A DNA stretch of 64,000 nucleotides from Zymoseptoria tritici IPO323 (lineage: Eukaryota > Ascomycota > Dothideomycetes > Mycosphaerellales > Mycosphaerellaceae): positions 3,844,001 through 3,908,000 of the forward strand of contig NC_018218.1 in NCBI RefSeq assembly GCF_000219625.1, in the 5' to 3' direction. The translations under genes and the position numbers were made by a program. The first letter of the stretch is position 1; every line of letters begins with the position of its first letter. This document shows positions 22,515-33,045 of this stretch, in pieces. The notes under the pieces are model-generated. The model was not told the origin of the DNA, searched no databases, and saw only the letters and a list, made by a program, of their open reading frames with translations.

Positions 22515-24176
22515 TCACAATTTGCCAACGGGATACTGCAACGGAATGCTACCTCCATCGGGAACGACACGCGGCACATTGCCGTACTGCTTTACATCGA
22601 CCCTTGCCTTCGCCCACTTGGGAGGCCTCCGAGCCGCCTTCAGTTCCTCCATCTTGAAGGCGATTTGTAGCAATTTCTCTTCCGTCCAGGGTAGACCCAT
22701 GATTTCCATGCCGATGGGTATGCCCTCGGGAGCCGTATCGGTTGCCGTGCTAAAGCCGATGGGTACTGTGACAACGGGAAAGCCGGTCAGCGCGGCCAGG
22801 ATGCCGTTTCGGCCAGATTGGTTTGGAGAGCCGAGCGGGACGACGAGATTCTTCTGCTCAGGGTAGATGATGGCGTCAAGATTGTGCTTTGCAAATGTCT
22901 CGTGGAGATCCTGAGTCAGGTTGAGTATGCCATTCTTTATCACGTCATATCCAGGCCGTCCGCCCTCTGTGGTGTTTGATGTTGAAGACGCGAGGACCAT
23001 CCTGACGTAGTCGTACTGGCTGGGGAGGACAAGAAAGTCTTCGCCGGAGAAGAGCTCTGCGAGTGATCCAGGATGACGGCCTCTCAGCGACGACTGCGAC
23101 AGATACTTGTCCATTCCCTCGCGAAATTCGAATCGTTGCGTATCAAGAGTAGCTTGTATACTGATTGCATCGTAAACATCGTTGATTGACACTACTGCTG
23201 CGCCGGCTTGCTGCAGAGTCTTTGCAGTATCCACCATGGCACGATTGACAGGATCAGTCTCGGCAGAAGATGTGTGGTTGAAAAAGCTTTCAAGAAGACC
23301 AAATCTCAGTCCTCCCAAGGACAGCGCATCGAGATTCGCTGCATAGTGGGTACCGAGGATACCGGCGGGAACAAGCGTGGTTGCATTGTCACTCCGGTCG
23401 ATCCCCACGCTGGCCATCACAGTGAGCCCTACAGCCATGTCCTCAACACACCGGGCAGTCGGTCCAACGGCGTCCTGAGTAAAGGAATTGGGCATTACCC
23501 CGGTGCGACTGATCAGACCACGAGTGGGACGACAACTGAATAGGCCATTGGCGCTAGCAGGAGAGCGAAGGCTGTTGACGGTGTCGCTGCCGGTGCCCCA
23601 GACGGCGAAAGAGGCCGCAATCCCAGCGCCGGTGCCTCCAGAACTACCGCCGGGTGTCCGTGTAAGATCGTACGGGTTGATAGTCTGTCCGCCCAGAGAA
23701 GAGACGCTCATGCCCTCGAGCGCCAATTCGTGCAAGTTACTTTTCGCGAGAACGATGGCGCCAGCGTTCCTCAAAGCCTGTACCGTCAACGCATCTACAC
23801 TCGGTTGGGAGGCAGCCAGAGCCCGATTTCCGCCAGTGGTTGGCATATCTGCGGTGTCGAAATTGTCCTTGAGCAAGATTGGTATGCAGAAGAGGGGGCC
23901 ATGGGTTGTATTCTTAGCAGCAAGTGCCGCATCAAGCTCGTCGGCTATACGAAGAGCGTGTGGACTGATGGCCACGATTGCGTTGATATGGCCGTTCAGT
24001 GCTTCGATCCGGGATAAAAAGGAGGAGACGATGCCACGACATGTTTCTTGGCCGGTGTAGAGAGCATAGTGTGTCGATGCTATGGTAGCTTCGCGTGGAT
24101 CGAACAGACCAGTTTGTTGTGAAGAGACGATGGAGGCGAGCAGGCTGAGCCGACTCATGAAGGAAGAGAAGTGCAT
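22515..24176 (-). CDS. Secreted amidase-signature-family hydrolase
   Basis: Amidase-signature enzyme, hydrolysing carboxamides; the natural substrate cannot be told. The 553-aa single-exon product begins with a probable signal peptide (MHFSSFMSRLSLLASIVSS), so secretion or vacuolar delivery is likely. The Ser-cisSer-Lys triad is visible: Lys103 in LLKDNFDT, cis-Ser178 in PGGSSGGTGAG and nucleophile Ser202 in GSDTVNSLRSPA. The usual Gly-Gly before the nucleophile is Val-Asn here, a tolerated but unusual variant. C-terminal GFPVVTVPIGF and PIGMEIMG are typical of the family. Length is normal. Predicted N-glycosylation motifs (NTT, NAT, NHT) fit an extracellular protein. Confidence 0.9.
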   Translation of the reverse strand: MHFSSFMSRLSLLASIVSSQQTGLFDPREATIASTHYALYTGQETCRGIVSSFLSRIEALNGHINAIVAISPHALRIADELDAALAAKNTTHGPLFCIPILLKDNFDTADMPTTGGNRALAASQPSVDALTVQALRNAGAIVLAKSNLHELALEGMSVSSLGGQTINPYDLTRTPGGSSGGTGAGIAASFAVWGTGSDTVNSLRSPASANGLFSCRPTRGLISRTGVMPNSFTQDAVGPTARCVEDMAVGLTVMASVGIDRSDNATTLVPAGILGTHYAANLDALSLGGLRFGLLESFFNHTSSAETDPVNRAMVDTAKTLQQAGAAVVSINDVYDAISIQATLDTQRFEFREGMDKYLSQSSLRGRHPGSLAELFSGEDFLVLPSQYDYVRMVLASSTSNTTEGGRPGYDVIKNGILNLTQDLHETFAKHNLDAIIYPEQKNLVVPLGSPNQSGRNGILAALTGFPVVTVPIGFSTATDTAPEGIPIGMEIMGLPWTEEKLLQIAFKMEELKAARRPPKWAKARVDVKQYGNVPRVVPDGGSIPLQYPVGKL

Positions 24177-24360
24177 GCCTTTGTCGTGTGGGCGTGGCAG
24201 AGCATCAATGAGGGACCACGTGCTTCGCGCTTGGAAGGGACAGACGTCGCTGTTGGCGGATGTTGTAAGGTACCTTGGCTTATTGTACCTGCATGGAATG
24301 ACGTAGGTAGTCCCTCGAGCAGCAAGTGGTCAAGTGCAGAGGCGAGATGTTCGAGACAGA

Positions 24361-24799
24361 TCATGCAGCGGATCCAGTGCGACCTTGCTCGACACCCTGC
24401 GCACCATCCAACGTCTCCCAACCTTTGTGATGGACCACGTCGACGTCGAGATCCTCCATGACGTGCAGCACGGTGCCCAGGGAGTCGAAGAAACCATTGA
24501 CGGCAACGCGGAGCATGCGATTCGTCGTGGCTCGGTAGTCGGTCCGCAGCACCGTCTCGCCTTGCAAGGAAAAGGAGCGCCGCACGAGAGGGGAGAGTTC
24601 CGGGTCGACCGACAGCGTGCGGATCGCGACGCTGGCCAGACGTGCAGACGGGAAGGGAGTGTGGACGGTGCTGTCGAGGGGAGGGGGAGGGCTTGGTCAG
24701 TCTTGCGAGCAGCGGGGGAGAGGAGATTCAGGTGCCATGGACTTACAGTGCGCATGGGAATGCCGCCTCGTCCATGACCGAGTTTGGGATAGTCGACAT
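24361..24799 (-). CDS. PCC1: EKC/KEOPS complex subunit PCC1
   Basis: Small dimerising subunit of the KEOPS/EKC complex, which makes the t6A modification on ANN-decoding tRNAs and affects transcription and telomeres. Model: 24799-24747 and 24670-24361, 120 aa. The intron has donor GTAAGT and acceptor GACAG; splicing is required to recover the conserved start of the fold (TVHTPFPSARLASVAIRTLS followed by VDPE). The core motif YRATTNRMLRVAVNGF is diagnostic for Pcc1 and is followed by a C-terminal helix, LGTVLHVMEDLD. Length agrees with the family. It is divergent from the small gene at 25138. Confidence 0.9.
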
Positions 24800-25137
24800 T
24801 TGGATGATGTCTGATTGATGCCCGAGGTTGCCTGAGGTTGCGCTGCTTGAGACGAAGATTGTGTTGTCTAGGTTGTCTTGTCTTCCAGGTTGGTGCATTC
24901 CCGCGGGGTGTGAGGGGAGGGGTGCCCCACCATGGCCGGACCTGACTCCGGCACACACATGTCATGGAATGATCCCTCGATGATGCTGTCGGGCTGATCG
25001 AATCCAGTCCATTCCATCCATTTTCCCTTCTTTGTTGCGACTTCATCTGCATTATTGATCATCCGACGACTACCAGAATTCACACGCACGACCATCACCA
25101 CCCTGGGTATCCACGAAACCACACGTCCAACCCAACA

Positions 25138-25521
25138 ATGGCGACGACCACCACCAGACTCGGCGTCCAAGTTCTGACATGTCGTCGTGTCCCGACCTCC
25201 ATGTCCCGACCTTTCAGCTCAACCACGACCCTCCTCAGCGACGGCATTGGCAAGGACAAGACCCACACCGTGAACAAGACCCATCAACCCAACGTGCAAA
25301 CGGACGCATCCAAACAGGGCATGGAGTGCGTCGCTTGAAGTTCCACGCGAAGACCACTCTTGAAAGCTGACCATCATCCCAGCAACCGCAAGAACAGCAC
25401 CGGCGGAACCGCTACCGAACAGAAAGATGCGAACAATGGCGCGGCAAAGGCGAAAAAAGAGTTTCCCGAAGCTCCCGATGCGATTGGCTTTCAAGATGAG
25501 AGGGGAGGCAAGGGTCACTGA
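25138..25521 (+). CDS. Small probable mitochondrial protein (108 aa, 2 exons)
   Basis: Model: 25138-25325 and 25383-25521. Donor GTGCGT, a CTGAC branch point and a CCAG acceptor; without splicing the frame stops at 25338. The N-terminus (MATTTTRLGVQVLTCRRV followed by PTSMSRPFSS) is rich in Arg/Ser/Thr and lacks acidic residues, typical of a mitochondrial presequence. The C-terminus PEAPDAIGFQDERGGKGH resembles a short motif I associate with small conserved fungal mitochondrial proteins (from memory, not verified). Function unknown. Faces PCC1 divergently and converges on MMS19 with about 95 bp between stops. Confidence 0.7.
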
Positions 25522-25615
25522 GTCACTGATTGAGCCGTGCAAACACGCAAACATGGGATATCCGTAGTGTTTGTACCATACGGCTGTGAGCGTACCGTTC
25601 ACGTTACATCTGGTT

Positions 25616-28600
25616 CTACTCTTCCTCCTCGTTGCCTTCGTCCAGGGCCAGCCACGCACTCCGACACTTGACTGCTTCCGCCCGAACATTCCTCTTGCTG
25701 TCGTCCAAGCAGCCCAACAGCTTCTTGACCGTCGCTCGCCGGTATGGCACCACCGACTCGGGCTTGAACTGCCGTGGCACCAACGCCAAACATTGTAGTG
25801 CTTTGGCTCGGATCTTCGCGGGGTATCTTTGCATCTCGCTGCAGTTCAAGAAGCGATTGACGAGTGACACCGTATGCTCCGATGCAATCGCCGAGTCGTG
25901 CATGAGAACCGACTCGATAATGGTCAAGGTCGAGTAGATGACTTCCTCGTCTGGCTGCAGCTTGGCCAGCGAGTAAACGTCCAGGGTCAGCAGTAAAGGT
26001 GACATCAAAGACCTCAGCGAAGACTGCATAATGGAGTAAGGCAACCATCTCAGAATCCCCGACAGCGCGATGAGGCCATGTAGCTTCCCCTCAGTGGATG
26101 CCGATTGCACACTTTCGACCATAGACCCGACCGTCTGGTTGAAGATTTTCTGTTTGTAGAGACCCGAGATCACGCAGTGGTTCTCCTTGGTGAGAACATC
26201 ATCCGGCGCCAGTAACCCAGTAAATCGATGAGCAAAGGCTTTGTCGGCCCGCGGAACGATCTGCAATAGGAGGTTGATGTACTCTGCAGTCAGTGCGCCA
26301 CATCGACCTTGGATGATCAGTGCTTTGACCACTGCAAAGGCCGCGCTCGCGTGGTTGCCGCTTTGACTCGACACCAGCAATGCGTTCACCTCAATGCCGG
26401 CATCCATGAGCGATTTCCGCATCGCTGCTGGCGCGAGGAATTTGTTGATCAACAGTGAGAGATGCCGGAACACGACTCGCGTGCCATTGGTATCTGTCGG
26501 AGCGCTGAGAAGATACTGCGCCTGCGATCGCAGCAACACCACAACATCCGCGGGCTCTGCAATCTCGGGGCGTATGGCGGCATAGTAGTACAGGGAGAAC
26601 GGCGCCAGAGTCCGTACCCGCTCATTGGCACTGCTGGCCAGACCCTCCGTTGCGGGTGACATCCACTCCATGTATTTGTTGTAGACGCTGCTCTGGAAGT
26701 GTGGTGTCTGTGTTCGAAGGATGACGTTGGCGATCCGCCCGATGATTTCGGTCAATGTGTCGGATCTTTCGGAAGGCAGAGCATCCTTCAGCTGTATGAT
26801 CAATGGCTCTGCGTAGTCCGTGAAGTAGGTACTGCGCATAATGCCGTCCTCGCGTAGTGGAGAGCCGTAGGTGAAGGCGTAGAGAAGCGCTAAGAGCAGA
26901 TCGCGCTGGTACTTCACAGGGGCGTGCTGATATTTTGCAGCGCTGAGTTTGTTCTTGATCCGCAGTACGATTGTATCGAAGACCTGCTGTTCCACACTCA
27001 GTTGCGCGAAAGCCTCGAGCACCGGACCGTAGGCGCTCTGCTCCTCAGGGACGTCGGGAAGCTCGACCATGAATGCTGGGATAGCTTGGTCGCGGATGGC
27101 TGCTGGCACGGAATGTGCCATTGTCACCAGGCCACTGATGGCATCGGATTTGATATCGCCATGGCCTTCGATATGCTCGTGAAGAATGACAGAGTTGACG
27201 GCATCGACAACTCGAGTGATCTCCTCTCCGGAAAGGACCCCATCTATCGCCACCAACTGGGAAAGGCCGTTCAGAGCAGTAAGTCGGAACGAGACCTCCG
27301 CTTTGGGAGCACTCGACAGCGCACGCAACATGGCGGTGAGAGCTTCGTCGGCGAATGATTGCAGTGCTTCGGCATGACCACCATTTCCCGCAGACTGAGA
27401 GTCCACAAATGCCTTGACGATCTGATTGAAGATTTCTAGAAGTCCACGACGCTTCGTGATCGACTCGGACGACTGATACAGGGAGAAGAGCACGGGAAGA
27501 ACGCCTTTCGCAACCTTGTCGGCCACGACCGGACTCCCGACGGACACTGCGTAGAGAATACGTCCTGCTCCTTGCGACTGTTTGGTGGGAGCATCTTCCA
27601 GATGCTCATTGCATTCTTTGATGATCGGGCGAAGGAAAGCGTTCAATGGACCTTCGGCCTCGGCCAGTTTGGCACCCAGAAGAGCGAGAGCTTTCAAAGA
27701 CTCTTCCGCGAGATCTTCCTCTTGTACACTGAGTATCTCGAACTTCAGAGCATCCCAGAGTGTAACGGAGTAGAGGTTGATTGTCTTGGTATCGTACGCG
27801 ATCACACAAGCTTGAACGGCTTGAAGCACATCGCGTTTCGTATTCATAGATGTCGAGTCGAGCTTGTCGAGCAGCGCGGGGAATGCATAAGGCGCAAACT
27901 CGGAGTTCGACGCAATGCATGCACGTAGACGGTCCTTCAGATCCTGAGCGGTGATCCCGTATGGGTCGTCCGGTGGTGGCTTGAACGTGATGGGGAAGTA
28001 ATTGAAGGCCGCCTCAAACATGTCCTGTGCGTTGGCCTGGATATCCCATTCCGCCATGGGAACACGTAAAAGCGAGAAAACGATCATGAGGTTCCTTGGG
28101 TCCTTCTCTCCCTCAAAGTATGAGATGAATGCGGGCATGAACTCTCCACTCTCTTCGTGTAGTTGGTGCATCGCATCACGGTATTTGGCGAGCAAAAGGT
28201 CGATGAGCTGGATGATCGGATATCGTTCGGTCTGTAGTTTGAATTGACGAAGAGGATGCGTGTGCTGGAGGAACGTCGACATCACTTTCTGCGCCGACTC
28301 TCCGTCCCATTTTCCACGATTCTCCAGGGCGAGCAGAACCCGTGCAGAGGCACCCACACCTTCGACATCGCCTTCGATCCGGCCCAGGATAAATTCGCAC
28401 AACAATCTCCGCTCTGCTCCGGACAGAACCTTGGGTGGGACTGCCTCCAGCACTTCTGCGAGGAACACGACCGATTTGGCGCGGATCGCTCCATCCTCCT
28501 TGTTGTTGATATATTCTTCGAGGCTGGTGATTAGATCGATGAGTTTCAACTGTCGTCCTTCTAATTTTGCAGCGGCCTGAGCGGCGATTCTCTGTGCTTC

Positions 28601-28648
28601 GGCTTTGTTCTTGTCCGCCTCGAGGAGGTAGAGTTGGATTTCAGACAT
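25616..28648 (-). CDS. MMS19: MMS19/MET18, cytosolic Fe-S assembly targeting factor
   Basis: HEAT-repeat adaptor of the CIA targeting complex (with CIAO1/Cia1 and Cia2), which hands Fe-S clusters to nuclear DNA-repair and replication enzymes such as XPD, Pol delta and primase; loss gives MMS/UV sensitivity and methionine auxotrophy in yeast. Product of 1010 aa, one exon, alpha-helical throughout. The N-terminal MMS19 domain is at about residues 30-290 (LIDLITSLEEYI, RAKSVVFLAEVLE, DPRNLMIVFSLLR) and the C-terminal HEAT domain at about 520-960. It starts MSEIQLYLLEADKNKAEA, the first ATG in the frame. Length is typical (about 1030). Confidence 0.93.
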   Translation of the reverse strand: MSEIQLYLLEADKNKAEAQRIAAQAAAKLEGRQLKLIDLITSLEEYINNKEDGAIRAKSVVFLAEVLEAVPPKVLSGAERRLLCEFILGRIEGDVEGVGASARVLLALENRGKWDGESAQKVMSTFLQHTHPLRQFKLQTERYPIIQLIDLLLAKYRDAMHQLHEESGEFMPAFISYFEGEKDPRNLMIVFSLLRVPMAEWDIQANAQDMFEAAFNYFPITFKPPPDDPYGITAQDLKDRLRACIASNSEFAPYAFPALLDKLDSTSMNTKRDVLQAVQACVIAYDTKTINLYSVTLWDALKFEILSVQEEDLAEESLKALALLGAKLAEAEGPLNAFLRPIIKECNEHLEDAPTKQSQGAGRILYAVSVGSPVVADKVAKGVLPVLFSLYQSSESITKRRGLLEIFNQIVKAFVDSQSAGNGGHAEALQSFADEALTAMLRALSSAPKAEVSFRLTALNGLSQLVAIDGVLSGEEITRVVDAVNSVILHEHIEGHGDIKSDAISGLVTMAHSVPAAIRDQAIPAFMVELPDVPEEQSAYGPVLEAFAQLSVEQQVFDTIVLRIKNKLSAAKYQHAPVKYQRDLLLALLYAFTYGSPLREDGIMRSTYFTDYAEPLIIQLKDALPSERSDTLTEIIGRIANVILRTQTPHFQSSVYNKYMEWMSPATEGLASSANERVRTLAPFSLYYYAAIRPEIAEPADVVVLLRSQAQYLLSAPTDTNGTRVVFRHLSLLINKFLAPAAMRKSLMDAGIEVNALLVSSQSGNHASAAFAVVKALIIQGRCGALTAEYINLLLQIVPRADKAFAHRFTGLLAPDDVLTKENHCVISGLYKQKIFNQTVGSMVESVQSASTEGKLHGLIALSGILRWLPYSIMQSSLRSLMSPLLLTLDVYSLAKLQPDEEVIYSTLTIIESVLMHDSAIASEHTVSLVNRFLNCSEMQRYPAKIRAKALQCLALVPRQFKPESVVPYRRATVKKLLGCLDDSKRNVRAEAVKCRSAWLALDEGNEEEE

Positions 28649-28991
28649 GGCCGCATGTTCGTACGGATTGAAGGAGTTGCGAATGAGACGTGGGCGTTGT
28701 TCCACTATCAAAGTTGAATTGCGCGTGCTACCTTAGCTGGTAAGATTTAACCATCGTCGTCATTGGCTTGTGTTGAACGTCACGTGATTGGATTATGAAA
28801 TGCGGATGAATTGGTAGCTCTCGTGTTGATCTTCCCATGCTTTGCTTTGCTACGTTCTGGCGCCGAGTCAATGGGCATGCCAGATGCGCCTGGGGACGAT
28901 GAGGCTGGTCTCGACCTCGTCAACGAGAGAATTACTATGTACATATCCACATCGCGCCACGTATGGTCTCTAAAACCGATCCCAAGAGCAC

Positions 28992-31900
28992 CTAAAAGCC
29001 AAAGGGGTTGTGAGGAGCTGAGAACATGTATGGTCAGTGGTAGACAATTACAAATCACGTTTTGAAAAACACTCACTGGCTTTGGAGAGATTGGCTCGAC
29101 CAGTCGGTTGGGGTGCCAATGGTTTCGCACCAGGTTGCACGCCGAAACGGACAGGCGGCGCAGGTCCAGTCTTTTGTGGCATGAGCGGCGCAGCAGGAGC
29201 CTGCAAACCTAGCGGCTGAGACGGTCCAAAAACACCGCCTGTTTGCTGTGGAGGAAGCTGTGGCGCTGGCTGTGTAGGCTGGGACCCCAACCCATTGAAG
29301 CCTGTAGGCTGTGAAAGGTTAAAGCCAGGCTGGAATCCTGTTTGCTGTGGTGCGAACGAGTTGGACAATCCCGACGGCATCGACTGGAATGGCTGTCGGG
29401 GTGGATCGGCGAAAGGCGAACCAGTCTGTTGACCGTTGGCCATTTGATATCCTGGACTCGCGCCATATTGTTGGCCCACTGGCGGTTGCATTGAAAATCC
29501 AGTGGGCTGCGGCTGAAGTGCGGGATAACTATGCTGCATTGTCTGCAGACTGTTCTGCTGGTTGAACCCTTGTCCATACCCCTGAGATTGTGGAAAACCA
29601 GTCTGTTGTGGCTGCATCTGGAACTGTTGCTGTGGCGGGAACTGTGGCATTGTGTTTGGATTTTGATACCCTGTCAGCTGCTGCTGAAGAGGTGATGCCG
29701 TGAATCCAGTTTGCTGGGAGGGGAAACCAGGAGCAGAAGCTGTCCGCGGTGGAGGAGCATTAAATCCAGCATTTATTTGAGACGGGGGTGCCGGCCGTTG
29801 TCGTGGCACCGCAGTCGATTGGGATTGAAGCGGCTGTTGCGAAAACCCGGTCTGCATGGACTGTTGCTGGTAGCCCGTCGGCATGGACTGCATCTGTTGT
29901 TGTTGCCGAGCAGCAGGCGCCAACGAAGCAATCTTATCGAATATTGCCTGATTTGCCACCGGTGCGGGCTGTTGCTGTGGAGGATGCGAGGGTGGTGCCG
30001 GCGTTGTGGCTTGAGGCAGAGGTGCCGGGGTGGGCTGCAGTGGTGGAGCCGAAATTGACAACTGTGCGATATCATCATTCACCTTGGGTCGAGGTGGATC
30101 TGGAGTTGCAGCAGGCGTTGGAGTCGACGGCCCTGCGGTCGGAGTCTGGGTCCTCGCGGGCTTGATGTCCCAGGCATCATCGTCGAATCCATTTGTGGGC
30201 TTCCGGGCTGAGCCTGCAGCAATAGCAGGCGCATCACTCGGAAGGGCACCCTCTGTTCTCGGCTTGAATGCATCTTCGTCGACCACATCATTCGTCTGCA
30301 CTGCAGGTGCGGGCCGCCCTTTGCGCGTGTTGTTTCGTAGAGCACCACCAGGGCCGGAGAATAGACCACCAGCGGAACCTTCTGCCTCGTCTTGGCCGTT
30401 TGGCGCATTCTTCCGGTCGTACTTTGCGTCGAGGAACTTCATAACTCTGAGAATATCGCCCTCTTTGAGGCCCAGTGTGCGTAGCAGACTCTCGTTGACA
30501 TCAGGAAGCACCTCAGGACCCATCTGGTCCCTGTCAAAGGCACCGGCGTAGCGCTCGCAAATCTGAGGGTTGACACCGCACTGAAGGAAAAAGTCGAACC
30601 AGTCGTAGTCTGCCTTCTTCTGGACACTTGCACCTGCCACTCCAGATCGAGATCCGTTCGATCGGCCCTTGTCCTGCTGTTTAAGGGTGCTACGGCGCTT
30701 GATTTCCGACAGCGGCTTGTCGTCATCCAGACTTGCGCCTGTAGCACGCTCGACATACTCTAGATCTTCGATGGCCATTTTTGACACCGGAACGGCGATC
30801 TTGACACCATTCGTCTTGTGCAGGTGTATCTTGCCCTCTCGAAGCCCGATGAACTCGGCGTCAACTTTGAACGTCCCGCTCCGATCTGTCCAGGTCCGAA
30901 TCCTGCTTTGATTAGGCTTTGATTTGGACTGGTCCTTGGAACTCCGTTTGTCGGAACCTCGCATCGACGTACGCCTGGTGTCGCCCGCCAGGCTGCTATG
31001 TCGCTCCGGGAGAGATATAGGCCCACCATCGCCGTCCCGGTTGTTCCTAGCCGCCTCTTTCGTCAGACGCTCCTCTTCACGACGATTCTGTTCCACTGTG
31101 CTCCGCGCCTCGTTCAACCCACTGATGGTCTCCTGGCGCACAACTCCCGTGATCTCGACATAAGAAGAAGGCACTACGCCTTCCTTGCCGTTCTTCAGTC
31201 GTCGAACCATCCACCACTCCTCGCTCTTGGCGTCGTCCAGTACTATGACCTCGTCGCCCTCAGCCACGGTGACCTCATCATCGCCCTGGGCCATGAACTC
31301 AAATCTCATCTGCCCTTTCTTCTGTCCAGTCGCCGCAGTTCCCACATTTGCTGCCGCCAGGACCTCACGGAGTCCTTCTTGTCGGACAGCTCCCGCCAAT
31401 TCTCCCAGCGCGGCCACAATTTCTTTTGCGGTATCCTTGGCACCAGCGTGAAAGTCGACGCTCTTGCTGGGCCGTACCAACTCCACGAACACGTGCTTGC
31501 CCTCAATACTGTAATGCGTGAGCTTTTCTGCCGTCCATTCCTTGCTAGGTCCATCTCTGCTCTTCTCCGGACTAATCATTATGATACCTCTGGCTAGATT
31601 TATCCCCAGTGTAGTCGGCATCTTCTTGTTCTTCCCCATGTGTGAAACCATCTCGTGCACGTTGTATAAATGGAATGAGCCTGGCGATTGCAAAGGCTCC
31701 GAATTGTAATCGTCGTGTGATGTCGAGGCGGCTCGATTGCGTGGAGGCGACGGCATCGTTCCGGGGCGATTGTATTCGCGGTCGCGAGGGGATGCAGACG
31801 ACGACATCTGCGCGCGAGACGTCGGCGATGGAGGCACAGTCTGCTGGGAAGCGGGCCGTTGAGGTAGCGATGGTGCAGGCTCATCATCATCGCTCGCTTC

Positions 31901-32503
31901 TGGGGTGTAATTGCGCTGAGTAGCAGGTGGTGGCGGCGCGAGCACCCGTTCTCCACCTCCAGTTCTCTGAGCGATGATTCCGGCTAGCTGGGCAGCAGGA
32001 TTCGCGGCAGCGTGGCCGGGGTAGTCATCTCCGCCTGGTATCGAGTCGTCGTTGGCAGCGGGCGGTCGTGAGGGCATAGGCGGCGGGGCCGGGTCGTGAA
32101 GCGAAGGGGCTTCCGCTGCTGTGACAGCCGGCGCAGGCTCAATGTATATCGCGGGCGCAAAGCCATACTCGCCGCCGTAGCCCACAAGAGTCCAGTCCGG
32201 GTCAGACTCGTCGTAGACATCAAGGCGCGCATCCTCCTTGAAGCTCAGCTCCTCATCCGTCTGCTTTGTGTAGTCGTAAAGCGCTTTTGCATGGTGTGTC
32301 GGCTGGGCAGACTCGATGTAATTGCTGGGGACCAGACCCTCCGGCTCGTCCTCGTCGTCCGATGCGGCCTTTTTCTTGCATTTCCACCAGCCGTCGTCGC
32401 CGCGTTCGAGGACAAATAGAAGGTCGCCGTCCTGCACATCCAGCTCCTCGGAGCTCTGGGCGCTGTAGTCGTAGATGGCTCGCGCAATCTCGAGAAAGAC
32501 CAT
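28992..32503 (-). CDS. SLA1: SLA1, actin-cytoskeleton and endocytosis adaptor
   Basis: Links cargo and clathrin to Pan1/End3 and the Arp2/3 activator Las17 at cortical actin patches. Model: 32503-29077 and 29017-28992, 1150 aa. The second exon is only 26 nt and restores the conserved C-terminus TPHNPFGF, an NPF motif for EH-domain binding; reading through the donor (GTGAGT) instead gives a short unrelated tail. Two N-terminal SH3 domains (ARAIYDYSAQ, AKALYDYTKQ, residues about 5-125), a third near 410-470, SHD1 near 535-590 (TWTDRSGTFKVDAEFIGL) and SHD2/SAM near 635-700 (NPQICERYAGAFDRDQMGPE). The C-terminal third carries many QQTGF/QPTGF repeats, the Ark/Prk kinase sites of the family. The start (MVFLEIARAIYDY) matches known Sla1. 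Confidence 0.93.
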
Positions 32504-33045
32504 TGTTGCTATTGCTGCGCGCACGTGATGGGACAGTGATGGTGAGCTCAGCGCTTCCACATGGTCGTGTGCAGTGGAGTAGGGGCTATGGTAAGGTAGT
32601 TCTAAGGTAAGGTAGTTCTAGGATTGATGGTGGAAGAGGCCGAAGCTTTGAGCTCCGCTGCTCCCGTGTCTCTATGAGGTTGGAAGCGACCTTGGCACAA
32701 CGGCCCACGTATCAATCTCTTTAGTACATGTTTCACACTGATGCAGTACATGACCTGCTGCATCGTTAACGTGTCAATTGAAGGATCCAGGAATGTGCTC
32801 ACGGTCATGGTGGGTTTCATGGCGAATCAATAAGGTAGGCACGGAACTTGCTGTAAATCCCCAACCCTAGACGCTGTATGTACATTATATGAACAAGGAC
32901 AGGAGCAGGTGGGTATAGGCATCATAGGTCACCTTTATGAGATTCGAGAATGAATGCTACCCACGAAACGCCGCTGGGAATGCAACATCTATGCTCGTGT
33001 ATGCCATGCCAAATTCTTGCTCCGTCGCCGTGTCTTCTGACATGC
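32504..33045. other. Intergenic region, no gene seen
   Basis: Promoter side of SLA1 and 3' flank of the SNF2-like gene. A short direct repeat AAGGTAGTTCTA occurs at about 32591 and 32607. No coding sequence recognised. Confidence 0.4.
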
